The notes under the pieces were generated by a model. The model was not told the origin of the DNA, did no database searches, and worked only from the letters and a program-made list of their open reading frames with translations. A stretch of 64,000 nucleotides of DNA from Triangularia verruculosa (taxonomy: Eukaryota; Ascomycota; Sordariomycetes; Sordariales; Podosporaceae). Each line of letters begins with the position of its first letter. The stretch's first letter is position 1. The position numbers and the translations under genes were made by a program. Shown here one piece after another: positions 11,811 to 21,831 of this stretch. The stretch spans positions 36,883 to 100,882 of the forward strand of contig MU864005.1 in assembly GCA_033296885.1 (NCBI GenBank). The letters run 5' to 3'.

Positions 11811-13211
11811 ATGTCTTCACCAATTACGATCCCAGGGCCTCCAGGCCTTCCCCTCCTCGGCAACATCTTGGACGTCGACCCCAGCAACACATGGTGGTCC
11901 TTGCGCACCCTGGCTGAAAAGTATGGCGAGATTTTCAAGATCAAAGTTCTAGGTCACGAAATCGTGTTTGTGGCCAGCGCAGCCCTGGCGGAGGAAATCT
12001 GCGATGAGACTCGGTTCCGCAAATTCGTCGGAGGTCCCATTGTCGAGATCCGCTACGCCGTCCACGATTCATTGTTTACAGCTTATGACCACGAGGAGGC
12101 TTGGGGCATCGCCCACCGCATCATCGCCCCTCACCTGAGCCCCGAGTCGGTGGCTGCGCATTTCGACGAGCTCTTATTGTGCACTGACGAACTGATTGCC
12201 AAGTGGACCAAAAAGCTCCAGCCCGATGCCAAGTTCCAGCCGATCAAGGATCTCAATAATCTGAATCTGGAGGCAACGACACTGACGCTGTTCGGGAAGA
12301 AGCTGGGGGCGATCGACATGAAGGAGGGAGAGGAGCACCCAATGATCCAGGCCATGGAAGACGCCACATCGGAAGCAATGAGACGGCCCAACAGGCCAAA
12401 ATTGCTCAACTGGCTGCTGTACAACGGCAAGTGGAAGAAGGCAACGAGAACAATGAGAACATTCGCAGCAGAGCTCATCCAATACCGAACCGAGCACTCG
12501 ACTGGACGCAAAGATTTGCTCTGGGCGTTGATGAATGCCGCCGATCCCGAAACCGGCAAGAAGTTGACCGACAGCCAAGTCATCGATGAGATCGTCACCA
12601 TGCCAATTGGAAGTTCAACTGCGCCCTGCTCGGTCACCGCTACCATTCTGTTTCTGTTGCAGAACCCAGGCGTCGTGGCCAAGGCAAGAGAGGAAGTGGA
12701 CCGCATTGTCGGGAGAGACGGCGTGCTCAAACAAGAGCATGTCTCCCAGCTGGAGTACATTCAAGGGATTGTCAGGGAGACGCTGAGACTGAGTTGCGCA
12801 GCTCCAGGCTTTAACATTGAGCCTATCCCTACTAAGAATGGAGACAAGTCGCCCATTCTACTCCAGGGGGGCAAGTACAAGATTACACACAACCAGGCCA
12901 TGATTATTGTGCTTGCCGGGGTCAACAGGGACCCTGCCGTGTTTGAGGAGCCAGAGAAGTTCAAGCCAGAAAGGATGATGGGGGACAACTTTGCGAAACT
13001 GCCGACTGGTGTGAAGAAGTGGTTTGGTAACGGGAAGAGATCGTGCATCGGAAAGCACTGGGCCTGGGAATTCCTGGTGGTGGTAACGGCCAAGCTAATC
13101 AAGGAGGTTGACTTCCGAGCGGTGGATGAGCAATACGTGCTGAAACAGGATGGATGGTTCAACATAAGACCGATTGACTTTTACGTGACGGCAAAGCCGA
13201 GGGGGGCATAG
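11811..13211 (+). CDS. Cytochrome P450 resembling the CYP505/CYP102 haem domain, without a reductase domain
   Basis: One uninterrupted exon of 466 residues. The start is GPPGLPLLGNILDVD, as in the self-sufficient CYP102 (P450BM3) and fungal CYP505 (P450foxy) fatty-acid hydroxylases. The helix-K motif ETLR, the KPERM motif and the cysteine loop FGNGKRSCIG with AWEF after it are all present. Such enzymes are normally about 1,050 residues with a fused FMN/FAD reductase. Here a stop follows the haem domain and nothing flavodoxin-like is encoded in the next 700 bases. The I-helix reads IGSSTAPCS where AGHETT is expected, so the usual acidic residue of the acid/threonine pair is replaced by serine. 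No N-terminal anchor is seen, so it is probably soluble. It would need an external reductase or use a different chemistry. Confidence 0.85.
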   Translation: MSSPITIPGPPGLPLLGNILDVDPSNTWWSLRTLAEKYGEIFKIKVLGHEIVFVASAALAEEICDETRFRKFVGGPIVEIRYAVHDSLFTAYDHEEAWGIAHRIIAPHLSPESVAAHFDELLLCTDELIAKWTKKLQPDAKFQPIKDLNNLNLEATTLTLFGKKLGAIDMKEGEEHPMIQAMEDATSEAMRRPNRPKLLNWLLYNGKWKKATRTMRTFAAELIQYRTEHSTGRKDLLWALMNAADPETGKKLTDSQVIDEIVTMPIGSSTAPCSVTATILFLLQNPGVVAKAREEVDRIVGRDGVLKQEHVSQLEYIQGIVRETLRLSCAAPGFNIEPIPTKNGDKSPILLQGGKYKITHNQAMIIVLAGVNRDPAVFEEPEKFKPERMMGDNFAKLPTGVKKWFGNGKRSCIGKHWAWEFLVVVTAKLIKEVDFRAVDEQYVLKQDGWFNIRPIDFYVTAKPRGA

Positions 13212-13969
13212 GGCTACCAGTCGCACACATATGTAATGACCATGTCAGTTAGCTTTTGTTTCGGAGCCTTTCTTCCTCATGAGGCGTCTTCAATTCATAT
13301 CTGATAATCCACTCTTACATGTGATCACATGTCGGCTGTTACTCAGAGGCTTGCATACCGAAGATGTAGACTATTGCCACAGTAGCTCGAGCCTGCCGCT
13401 GGGCGGCTCAGACCTTGAGGACTCGTGAGACAAAGGGTCCGGTGCTTGAACCGTGGTCTTCCTTTAGCGCAAGGGGCCGTTGATGCCGGTGTGGTTGACC
13501 CGCCACGTTGGAACCACACTATGCAAGACTAGGAGTGGCGAACCGCATGTTTTCCAGGAAAGCCCACGAGTCTAATGGCACCTGGTCCTGCAACGTTCGG
13601 CGGTGTGTGCTGGTGGCTACTCGCAGAAGCCGCGCGGCAAGTCGAGAGTCGATAGTTTGTGCTCGCACCTTCGAACAGTGGTGCGCGTCCCGGAAACTAA
13701 TGAAGACTGGTAATGAAATGAACTCAAGCCGTGGGGGTTGGTAGGGACGATTTCTCTATAAAACTCAACCTCGTCCACCATTCAACATCCGTTTCTTTTC
13801 TCATCACCCAGCACTCTCAGACATCACTAGTATCCCCTTACACTAATCTCACCCACACTCGCTTTGAGAAAAGTTTACGAATAAACAAAAGAAAACACCA
13901 AATATCCCCTTTTTGTAACAGACAACCAAAACCACCACCCAACCGTTAATCACCCACCCAACCGTCAAC
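13212..13969. other. Intergenic region and promoter of the small secreted-protein gene
   Basis: No gene was found. A good TATA box (CTATAAAAC, about 13,756-13,764) sits roughly 210 bases before the ATG at 13970, followed by a C/A/T-rich leader rich in ACCACCC and CACCC words. This suggests a strongly transcribed gene with a 5' UTR of about 180 bases. No frame encoding a flavodoxin-like or reductase domain follows the P450. Confidence 0.5.
13755..13765 (+). promoter_or_regulatory. Likely TATA box of the small secreted-protein gene
   Basis: The word TCTATAAAAC lies about 205-215 bases upstream of the ATG at 13970, with pyrimidine-rich sequence right after it. Position and match fit a fungal TATA element; the role is inferred. 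Confidence 0.5.
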
Positions 13970-14239
13970 ATGAAGTTCATCGTCGCCATGACCACCATCT
14001 TCACCGCCGTCTCGGCCGTCACCATCTCTCTTCCCTCCGGTGTCAGCATCCCCAGCGGAGTTACTCTGCCTTCCGGTGTCACTGTCGTGTCGGCCGCCGC
14101 GTCCGCGACCGCCACTGCGGCTGCTGGCTCCGACTCCAACGCCAAGGCTAAGGTCAAGCGCCAGATCAACATTCCTGGTCTTCAGACCAGCAGCACTGCC
14201 GCCGCCGCCGGCACCGCCAAGGCCAAGTTTAGGGCCTAA
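13970..14239 (+). CDS. Small secreted Ala/Ser-rich protein with PSGV repeats
   Basis: One exon of 89 residues. The start MKFIVAMTTIFTAVSA is a good signal peptide. Next come tandem repeats: LPSGVSIPSGV and TLPSGVTV. Then an Ala/Ser/Thr-rich stretch leads to a dibasic KVKRQINIPG, a plausible Kex2-type processing site, after which a tail of about 30 residues would remain. There are no cysteines. A TATA box and long leader upstream argue for real, strong expression. Function is unknown: it could be a wall or surface protein, or a precursor of a short secreted peptide. Confidence 0.65.
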   Translation: MKFIVAMTTIFTAVSAVTISLPSGVSIPSGVTLPSGVTVVSAAASATATAAAGSDSNAKAKVKRQINIPGLQTSSTAAAAGTAKAKFRA

Positions 14240-14939
14240 GTGTTTCAGTCGTCAGGAAGTGAAAGCGAGGTGATCTTTTTGTTTTTGGGCTTTGGGATCA
14301 TTCGAGGGATGATGGTCTTTTGGCTTGTTCTGGAATTTCTTTGTCTGCTTTCTATTTTCTAATTTTCAGCATTTGACTTGGACAAGCTCTAGTCGCTCTT
14401 TACTGATCTGTCTATGAGGAGGATACTCGAGGGGGGAAGCCGAGGGAAGGTTTTAGGGAGGCAACGTTTTTCTGTCCGCCTTCTGGTGGGTGTTGTACGA
14501 TTAGGTAGAAGAGAGGACGCTGTGGGATGTTGGGATGGGAGAGGGGAACGCGACAATCGGTGGGCTTCGTTACAGATGTCGGTGATCTCTTAGATCAACA
14601 ACGTAGTTCCCCGTCATTAATAGATGAGAAACTATCCCAAAAAACGTACATGGCATGTTAGTGCTCCATCGGTGATAACCCAAAAACAAAGAACTCACTC
14701 ACCTGCATGATTAATTCTCCACTAGGGAAAATCGGGTTACTCGATAACCAAACTGACTGAGAAACATCTATGCCCACGGGACGTGAAGTGGGCATCCCTG
14801 GAATTATGGCGAAACATGGCAGAGCACTGAGGGCTTGCCACAGGAAATTAGGTGATATGTACATGGACTCTAGTGTCTGAATCACCGTCCATAGATTAAT
14901 TACATTCTAAAAGGAAACAGGTATAACGAAAAAAAAGAT
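14240..14939. other. Convergent 3' intergenic region
   Basis: About 700 bases between the secreted-protein gene and the convergent antiporter gene. The first half is T-rich, as expected of a fungal 3' UTR. No coding frame or repeat was seen. Confidence 0.5.
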
Positions 14940-16946
14940 TTATAACGCATATTTTATCGTTGTCGGACGTCCTGTTCCGGGCGTCTCTATTGTTGGTCCC
15001 TGCCCAGGAGCAGGTGTTAGGGGAATCTCGACCTCGGGCGCCTTGTCCACCGAGCTCGAAAAGCTAGAGGTACCAGGCGAATCAGCCGGGTCTTCCTTTT
15101 CGTTTCGTTCACGATTCGGACTCGGCACCCTGCTGATGGTAGGTTGTCTGCTGATGGTAGGGTATCGGCTGAGCGAAACTCGGCTCATTGATCGGCGACC
15201 CATCGAAACTCGGCTCATTGACCTGCGGCCCATGGAGACAGTGCGGTCGAAGGTAGGGAGCTCAGCATCATCATCGAAAACGGGCCGTGAAAAGCGGTTG
15301 TAAGCAATAAAAGTGTGTTCGTCTCCAACTTCGGCGTTGACGGGGGTCGGAACGCGGATAGACTTGCGTTCGAAGAGCATAGCGTCGTCTTGGATCGGCT
15401 GTACGCCGTACCGGTTGTAAATTGCGTTCAAGGCCGGGATAGAGAGACCGTGAATGACGATGGAAAAGAGGACGAGGAAGTACACGGTGGGAACAAGAGC
15501 CCGGAGCAAATCACCCATTTCTTCATCGGCATCCTCGAGCTTTGGGTAGAGATGCTTCGTGTGTTCGACGTAAAATGCAGCTCCGATCCCGATGGGGCCA
15601 AAGTATCCCATGAACAAGGCCTCCCGCCAGTTTTTAATGACCTTCGGCATGAATTTGTACACGATGAAAATAGCGGGGATACGGCGGAAGGCAAGGATGA
15701 GAAATCCCAGGGCGATCAAACGGGGAACTGTAATGCCGGTGGTGTCTGGTTGATGAAATTCGCTCCAAGGAATCACGGTGCCGAGGTACATGAAGCCTCC
15801 AAAGTTGAGGAGGACATCGACGGATGAGTTTACCTCATCGTGTCGTTCCAATGTTTCGGCCATGTATTCGCCATCCCAATTCAGGGCGCTGCCAGCGGCG
15901 AAGCAAGCCAGCAAATCATCTGCCCCAAGCATGCCGCAGGCACCAAGTAGGAAGAGCTAGAATAGATTAGTTCCAGAGACCCAACAAGAAAAAAAGACGA
16001 GAAAGCTTACACCGAGGGCCGTAGGATAGAGCACATAACTCTCAGAGTCCACCCACTTTCGATGTAGAGCGAATTTCAGCCCCTTTCCGGCGAGGAATCC
16101 CACCAGTGCTCCGATCGCCATTGACATGAGGACGAAGTAGAGCCAGGTTTCAAGGAACCATTTTCCAATCGCCTGACCAACACCTCCGCCGTGCCGTACC
16201 ACTTCCTCTCCGGCACGAGCTACCAGCGTCGGCGCAGCAGGTGTCTGGGCTCGCATGAGATAGGTGGCCAGTAACAAGAACGGAAAGCCAAAGCCATCGT
16301 TGGCACCGGCTTCAGAGGAAATTATTTCTCTAAGGTCTCTTGCGACAAATTTATCAGAGAACGGACCCTTGGCGACAGCCTGCGACAACACGGGATCGGT
16401 GCAGGTAATGCAAGCAGCCATGACCAAAGTGGCCAAGAGCGTCACTTTGGGGATGGTAGCCATCATGCACAGTGTTGAGCAGAGCCACATGATTGTCATG
16501 ACGGGAAGCATGAGGATGAGCATCTCCTTCCAGCGGAGCTTTTGGTATTTGGCTGGAAGTTGGAAGCCAGCAATCACCAGCTGGACGCCGATTACAACAC
16601 GTGTGATGCCCTTGCATGATCTTGTCAGTGACCAGGCGTGTAGAAGATGGCGGGACGAGGGCCAGCACAAACAAGGGTTATTTCAGACACTTGGCCGGGC
16701 TCAGCAGAGCCCCATCGTGACGAGTCGATAAACTTTGCTGCTAATGGACCGAGGATAATGCCAAGGAGCATAGCAGGGACTAGGTCATGTCAGTCGTAAG
16801 CTTGCCTGCCTTCCCATTCACTACTTACGAGCTTCGCCCAGTAGCCATCTGTTTTTGATGAGAACTGAGACGACACCAAAACCCAGGATGAAAGCACCAA
16901 TGATTGTCAGGACAATATTGAGCTCAGTGACGTTGAGGACAGGCAT
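14940..16946 (-). CDS. Na+(K+)/H+ antiporter, NHA1/SOD2 type
   Basis: Four exons (16946-16829, 16779-16673, 16610-16011, 15956-14940) join in frame to about 613 residues. The protein starts MPVLNVTELNIVLTIIGAF, as fungal plasma-membrane NHA1/Sod2 proteins do. It carries the family hallmarks ITRVVIGVQLVIAGFQLP, TCTDPVLSQAVAKGPFSD, EAGANDGFGFPFLLL and GADDLLACFAAGSALNWDGE, with about 12 hydrophobic segments. It should export Na+, Li+ or K+ in exchange for protons. The cytoplasmic tail is short for the family (yeast NHA1 has several hundred more residues). It contains tandem Arg/Ser-rich repeats: an SMGRRSMSRV unit twice and PTISR twice, matching a 30-bp DNA duplication at 15,174-15,233. The Ser/Arg units look like kinase targets (inference). 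Confidence 0.93.
15174..15233. repeat. 30-bp tandem duplication inside the antiporter tail
   Basis: Two adjacent 30-base units, 15,174-15,203 and 15,204-15,233, both start CGAAACTCGGCTCATTGA and end CCCAT. They are in frame and encode the repeated Met-Gly-Arg-Arg-Ser-Met-Ser-Arg units. A second, shorter duplication (CTGATGGTAGG, about 15,132-15,160) encodes the PTISR repeats. Confidence 0.85.
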
Positions 16947-19900
16947 GATGGGCGAGGCCGGATGCTTGGGCGGCACCGGACCCTTGATTGGGGAAGGCGG
17001 TGTGTATGTCGAAGTCGGGTTGCTTGGCCAGCAAGTTTCTTGTTTGTGGCGTTGATGTTGAGGAGAGAAGAGAGAACAGTAGGGAAGGGGAAGGAGAACC
17101 AAGGGATAAAGTAAGAGATTATCAAAAGAGGAACCAAGAAGCGAAATAGCGCAAATTGACTAGCAACCGTTAACCTTGATACCATCCCAGACGCAGACCA
17201 GCTGTGTCATCATCCCACTGGCACTTCACAATTTGCAGGTGCCCAAGGTACGTATGCTCAACAGTTGTTCAAAGGATGTGGAAAGAACCAAGGCAAGAAT
17301 TAACGGGGAAAGAAAAATGAAAAACCACTCCATTACCGGCAGGAAATGGGGAGACAATCGGCGGCATTTTTGTGCGAGCCGCGTGGGCAGACACAGGTGG
17401 CCCCAGTATTCTCGCACATCCACTTCCCGTTGAAGTAGTCCCTCTTGGATTGGGATCCGAACTGTCGATGCGTAGGCCAAGAGTCTTGGTTCTGGTATAT
17501 CGCCTTGGGGGTAAAACATTGGCCTGCCGCAGGTAAAGTTGGTAGGTGAGAACATAGGTCCCTCAGCATGGGTGTCACACATGTCCCGAGGCATCTGAGA
17601 GCGGTGATGGACAAAAAAGAGACGGCCCCGACGAGGCGAAGAGCGCTCACTTGGTGGGAAAAAGATGTGAGATAAGGAGATGGGGTTTTGTCTGATCAGT
17701 CTTGGTATCAAGAAGTCATTGGTGTCCATTCGTCTCAAGAAGTCTCGGCCTCTGCTTGGCCGTACTTGGCTTAGCTTGGCTGGATGACATCCAAGATCCG
17801 AATGCTTGTGCCGAGTCTCTTGGCTGTTGTTGATCCTGTTGGCTAGGTGTCGGTCTTTTGGTCTGTCGAATTCAAGAGCCTCTGCTGGTCAAAGAGCGGC
17901 GCCAGCATGTGAGTGAGACATGGAAGAAGCGGCTGGAAACTGTAGACGATGTGGAGAAGCACTCACGAGACTTTGGCGGGTTGTAGTAGTAGCACTTTGT
18001 TTACAGTTGCGTGGGGGGAACAGGGTGGCCGTCAAGGGGGGCCCCTTTTTGAACTGGACCCACCTTTCTCGGCAAAACAGCGCCGGATCTTCGGTCTTTC
18101 CGCAGGGCTGCCAAACACTTCTGCCATTTTTCAGTGTCGAATTGTCATGTTTTCGGTCATTATGAGAACTATATTCCGGGATCAATACCATACGCGGCTT
18201 TCCTAAGAACTAGATGCCGATTTCTGTTTCGTCTTGGTCTAACAAGAATTCCCGTTCAGAGGCTCAGGCCCGATGTTATCATGAAGAGAATTTCTTGTCG
18301 CTTCTTGGCAGCGTTGGCAAAGTGGTTCCGAAGCAGAATCAACTCTTGGTTGTTCCATCTTCCAAGATTTCCAAGGCTTGGAGGCCAAGAGCAGCAGCAC
18401 AGGAGTTTTAGATTCGGTCCTTCCACTTGTCATACTTTTCGTTATCTCGGGCGATTGATAGGTTGTTCCGGCTGGGCGTGAGGGCCAAACAACGTGATCG
18501 TTCCAAATGTTCTTTTTGTTTTCTAGAGGAAGTTGGGCTTGATACTTGTCGATGATGCGAAGATAAAGTTTCATGTTGTAGGGCTTGGCTGCAAGGCTTG
18601 AAAGTTGATTATTTGCGTGTGGATGCAGGGGTGGCATAGTGCCAAGGTTTATCAAGCATCACAAGAACATTGGCTTCCACATCGAGTTGGAGCTTGGCGA
18701 TCGAAATCATCACCAGAAAAGACGCAAGCTTTTGAAGGAATCTCAAAACTGCTTGGCCCGTTAAACGATTGGGCAGTGTAGTTTGGGATTCTTTGTTAAT
18801 GGCTGTTACTATTTGTCAGAGATCGATAGGTTGCGTTAGCACAAAAGCTTGTGCTGAGCGAGAGTCACCGGCGAGCGAGACGCCTGGAAATATCATTGGG
18901 CACTGTTTCAGTACGGAGTAGCCTTGAGGCTTCGGTGACCAAACCCTTATCAGTGATATCGTTGCAAGAGGGTAGGTTTAGCCGAAAAAGACTGCTCAAA
19001 GTGAATGGCTTAGAGGGAAGTTGAACATGTATTGGAGTCAGATGGTAGCAGCGGGTCTGAATACCTTATGCATAGCGTGGCCAATACCTACCTCGGTATC
19101 TAAGCTTCCCATGGTCTGTCTAAGACTCTAAGTATTGAGGACACGTATGCTGGCCAGGGAGTGCATATACCTTAGATAAGGAAGGTAGGTAGGCTCATTT
19201 TGGGCACGACGGAAAAGCAAACACAAGAACATTTTAACTATCAGCGATAGAGAGAAGGGTACATAGGTACCTGCCAAGGCGAATGTCTGCTGTGTTATAT
19301 GATGAAATCTTCTCCTGCTCAATGCAGTTCAATACAACGACGCCGGAGTATTCATCGTAGCAGATCAAAACTACGTACCTACTTATGTGTCAGAAGTACG
19401 ATGCACTCTCTGAAGGCGAATTTGATGGGGGTTTGCCGCTGTGTGATTGTTTTGCTTATGCTCCTTCTTCTGCTATTCCTTCCAACACTAGACCATCTTG
19501 TGTTGCTGGTGGGATCAAACCCGTATGTACGGAGGACTAGTTCCTCGGGGAGAGCCAGAAGATGACTTGTCTGTCCTAGTTGTCGGTGCTGAAATTCTTG
19601 CACCACGCTCGGAGCCTTATTTGGAAATCCTAGAGCTCTGATTGACAATAGCGGTGTGCTCGGCAGTGTGGATCTTGACGTTCTCATGGAGCAGTGGAAC
19701 ACGACTGATGAGGAGTTTCACAATCTCAATATTTCAGCTTCATTAGGTACCCAATCTGATTCTCATGGAAGACTCAGACGAGGATTTTGACACCGCGGTT
19801 ACCCACCTCCAAGATGACAACATTGCGCCCGAAAATAGGAAGAAGAGGAATTTGAGGGGCCTCACAAGCAGGTCTGTTCCTAAATATGTACATACGGTAG

Positions 19901-20625
19901 CTAGCTGGGCACCTACCTAGGTACATAGGTGCATCATAGATTATGGGGGACGCCCTGTGTTCACTCTTTGCTTAGTTATTTTGATTCCTCAATGTTCTAC
20001 TATTCGCATGTTTCTAGGGTGTATGCCATCCGCTCGGTCTTGTTGGGCTGCAATCACTTGCCTGTCAAATGACGGTTGAACTGCCGCCGTCGCGATGAGC
20101 ATAAGAAAGAAAACAACCACTTGCCGAGCACCAGCCACCTGTCATGTTGAGTTCTTAGAAATCAAGATCTAAACGTTAGACTGTGTGCGAGGACTTGCGC
20201 TGCGACGGCGGGTTGGGGCGCGGATTGGCCACTGTGGGGCGCAGTAAAAGATGTTCGAACAATGTCCCAGATCCTTCCATTGGTGATTCTGTTTGTGGTG
20301 CAAGTAAGGTAATCTGGATCACGAAAGGCTAAGAGTTTGTGTTCTTTTGTCCGCTGGAGCTCCCTGGACCGGAAATGGAAAGGGTGGGGAGGGCGGTAGC
20401 CTACCTACCTACCTTACCTCGGGTATCAACAAAGAACTCCTCGAGAGTCATGTTCAGTGTTATAGGTGTATGCTATTTGTTTGTCTGCCCTTTTCTTTAT
20501 TGTTGGGAGGCAATAAGTAAATACGTGTCGCCCTATCTTCCTCCGAGAACCTTCTCGGAGGGTCCTATCAGTCCATTATTGGCATCACAGAACTAAGAAG
20601 AAACAGACAAATCTGGTACATCACA
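16947..20625. other. Long gene-poor region with a CTTGG/CCAAG word cluster
   Basis: 3.7 kb with no gene I can support. The right-hand part (about 17,020-18,760) has roughly two dozen CTTGG or CCAAG words on either strand, including the near-perfect palindromes CCAAGAGTCTTGG (17,477) and CCAAGGCTTGG (18,371). Three protein-like but frame-disrupted stretches lie at 19,513-19,920. CCTAGGTA-type words occur near 19,911 and 20,401. An untranslated RNA cannot be excluded. Confidence 0.5.
19513..19920 (+). pseudogene. Possible coding relic (three broken frames)
   Basis: Three successive frames read like protein but do not join. 19,513-19,641 contains LVPRGEPEDDLSVLVVGAE. About 19,630-19,790 contains VDLDVLMEQWNTTDEEFHNL. 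19,765-19,920 starts with ATG and reads MEDSDEDFDTAVTHLQDDN. The first two are one frameshift apart and no convincing introns connect them. No family was recognised. Treat this as a decayed gene fragment or chance. Confidence 0.3.
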
Positions 20626-21831
20626 ATGCAGCCACGCCGTTCGCTGAGACTTGCTTGTCGTCAGAACAAGGAGCTGCCGGACACACGAAACAGCCAGACT
20701 AACCGTCCGAAAAATGAGACAGCTCAGTCAACCCAGAAGACTAAGAAAAGGCTTGGTGAGCTTGAGACAACGCAAAACCCCCTTGAAGACGAAGGTACCT
20801 TCTATCGACAAGCCGGCTCTAGACTATTAAACCCCAGCTCTGCTGCTCTCCTGCCTAAAATTTGGGGTCGCTTCCCCGAATACCACTTCAACGAACCCGA
20901 CGACTTCGGCGACCCCCCCGGAGCATTCGACGCCTTCAAAGACTCCGAAGCGGATATGGAAGGGACCGTCCGCCATGGGACTTACCGTCTGAAAAACCTC
21001 GCGCGTAACAAAATTCATTTCCGACATCCCTCAGACCGACTGCCAGATGCGGTAGCTGCCTGCTTTAGATCAATACTTGAAACCGCACCCGACATGCCCC
21101 ACATTGACCGCAACGCAATGACCTTAGCCGTCCACGAGTTGGATCAACTGGGGCTCCGGTGTACCGAGGTCCAGCTCACCCTGTTTTTCCTCAAATACGT
21201 CTTTCCCCAAGAGGGGGCCACAGGGTTAGAGCAAGTGATGGCTACACTTATGTATCGACACGTTGTACCCGGCCATACAACAGCGACGTCAGCAGTTACC
21301 CAGCTTTCCCAGCCAAAGCCAGACTTGGTCTATGGTTACTCGGAGAGAACTTTACAACAATATTCGGTCTTCGATATGCTCCTGGAAGGCCCGATCACTT
21401 TTGGTGAGGCCTCGCCTGACCTCCTATTTCCCTTCTTTTGCATTGAATTCAAGGCCACGGCCACGGGAGGAAACCTCTGGGTTGCTGCAAACCAGTGTGC
21501 CGGTGCCTCGGCCACATGCGTTGGAATCATCGACCAGCTCAACACGGTGCTTGGCGAGGCTGGATGCAGTCACACGGTCTTGAATCTTTGCTATAGCCTC
21601 GCCGTCGACAACAATCTCGGACAACTATACGTATCGTGGAAAGATGGGGGAGACCAGGTCACCTACATTCAGCGAGTGGAATCATTTTTGTTTGCAAACC
21701 CGGAGGACTTTACAAGGTTATGCCGACGGGTGCGGGCAATTCTCGAGTGGGGCCGAGGATCACGGTTGAGCAGCATTTGCCAGGCCCTGGACTCCATCCT
21801 GAAAGGTCGTCACAGGATGGCCTCCAAGTAA
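20626..21831 (+). CDS. DUF7924-type protein, possible PD-(D/E)XK-fold
   Basis: One exon of 401 residues. A basic, low-complexity N-terminus (MQPRRSLRLA then Lys/Arg/Thr/Gln-rich to about residue 50) leads to a globular domain. Its C-terminal half has QPKPDLVYGYS followed about 50 residues later by FPFFCIEFKATATGGNLW and an AANQCAGASATC helix. From memory these match the fungal DUF7924 group. The pattern PD...(E)xK fits the active-site arrangement of the PD-(D/E)XK nuclease-like fold (Asp in KPDL, Glu and Lys in IEFKA), so nuclease-like or nucleic-acid-binding activity is possible but unproven. It lies alone between gene-poor stretches, as accessory genes often do. Confidence 0.75.
   Translation: MQPRRSLRLACRQNKELPDTRNSQTNRPKNETAQSTQKTKKRLGELETTQNPLEDEGTFYRQAGSRLLNPSSAALLPKIWGRFPEYHFNEPDDFGDPPGAFDAFKDSEADMEGTVRHGTYRLKNLARNKIHFRHPSDRLPDAVAACFRSILETAPDMPHIDRNAMTLAVHELDQLGLRCTEVQLTLFFLKYVFPQEGATGLEQVMATLMYRHVVPGHTTATSAVTQLSQPKPDLVYGYSERTLQQYSVFDMLLEGPITFGEASPDLLFPFFCIEFKATATGGNLWVAANQCAGASATCVGIIDQLNTVLGEAGCSHTVLNLCYSLAVDNNLGQLYVSWKDGGDQVTYIQRVESFLFANPEDFTRLCRRVRAILEWGRGSRLSSICQALDSILKGRHRMASK

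Noticed and set aside
13212..13969. Search for a reductase domain after the P450
   Set aside because: No flavodoxin, FAD or NADPH motif in any frame; the stand-alone P450 is taken as real.
17333..17650. 105-codon cysteine-rich frame on the - strand, reminiscent of a secreted protein
   Set aside because: It starts at GTG inside what looks like an intron, has no usable ATG or upstream exon in phase, and the spliced alternatives lose the frame. I could not support it as a gene.
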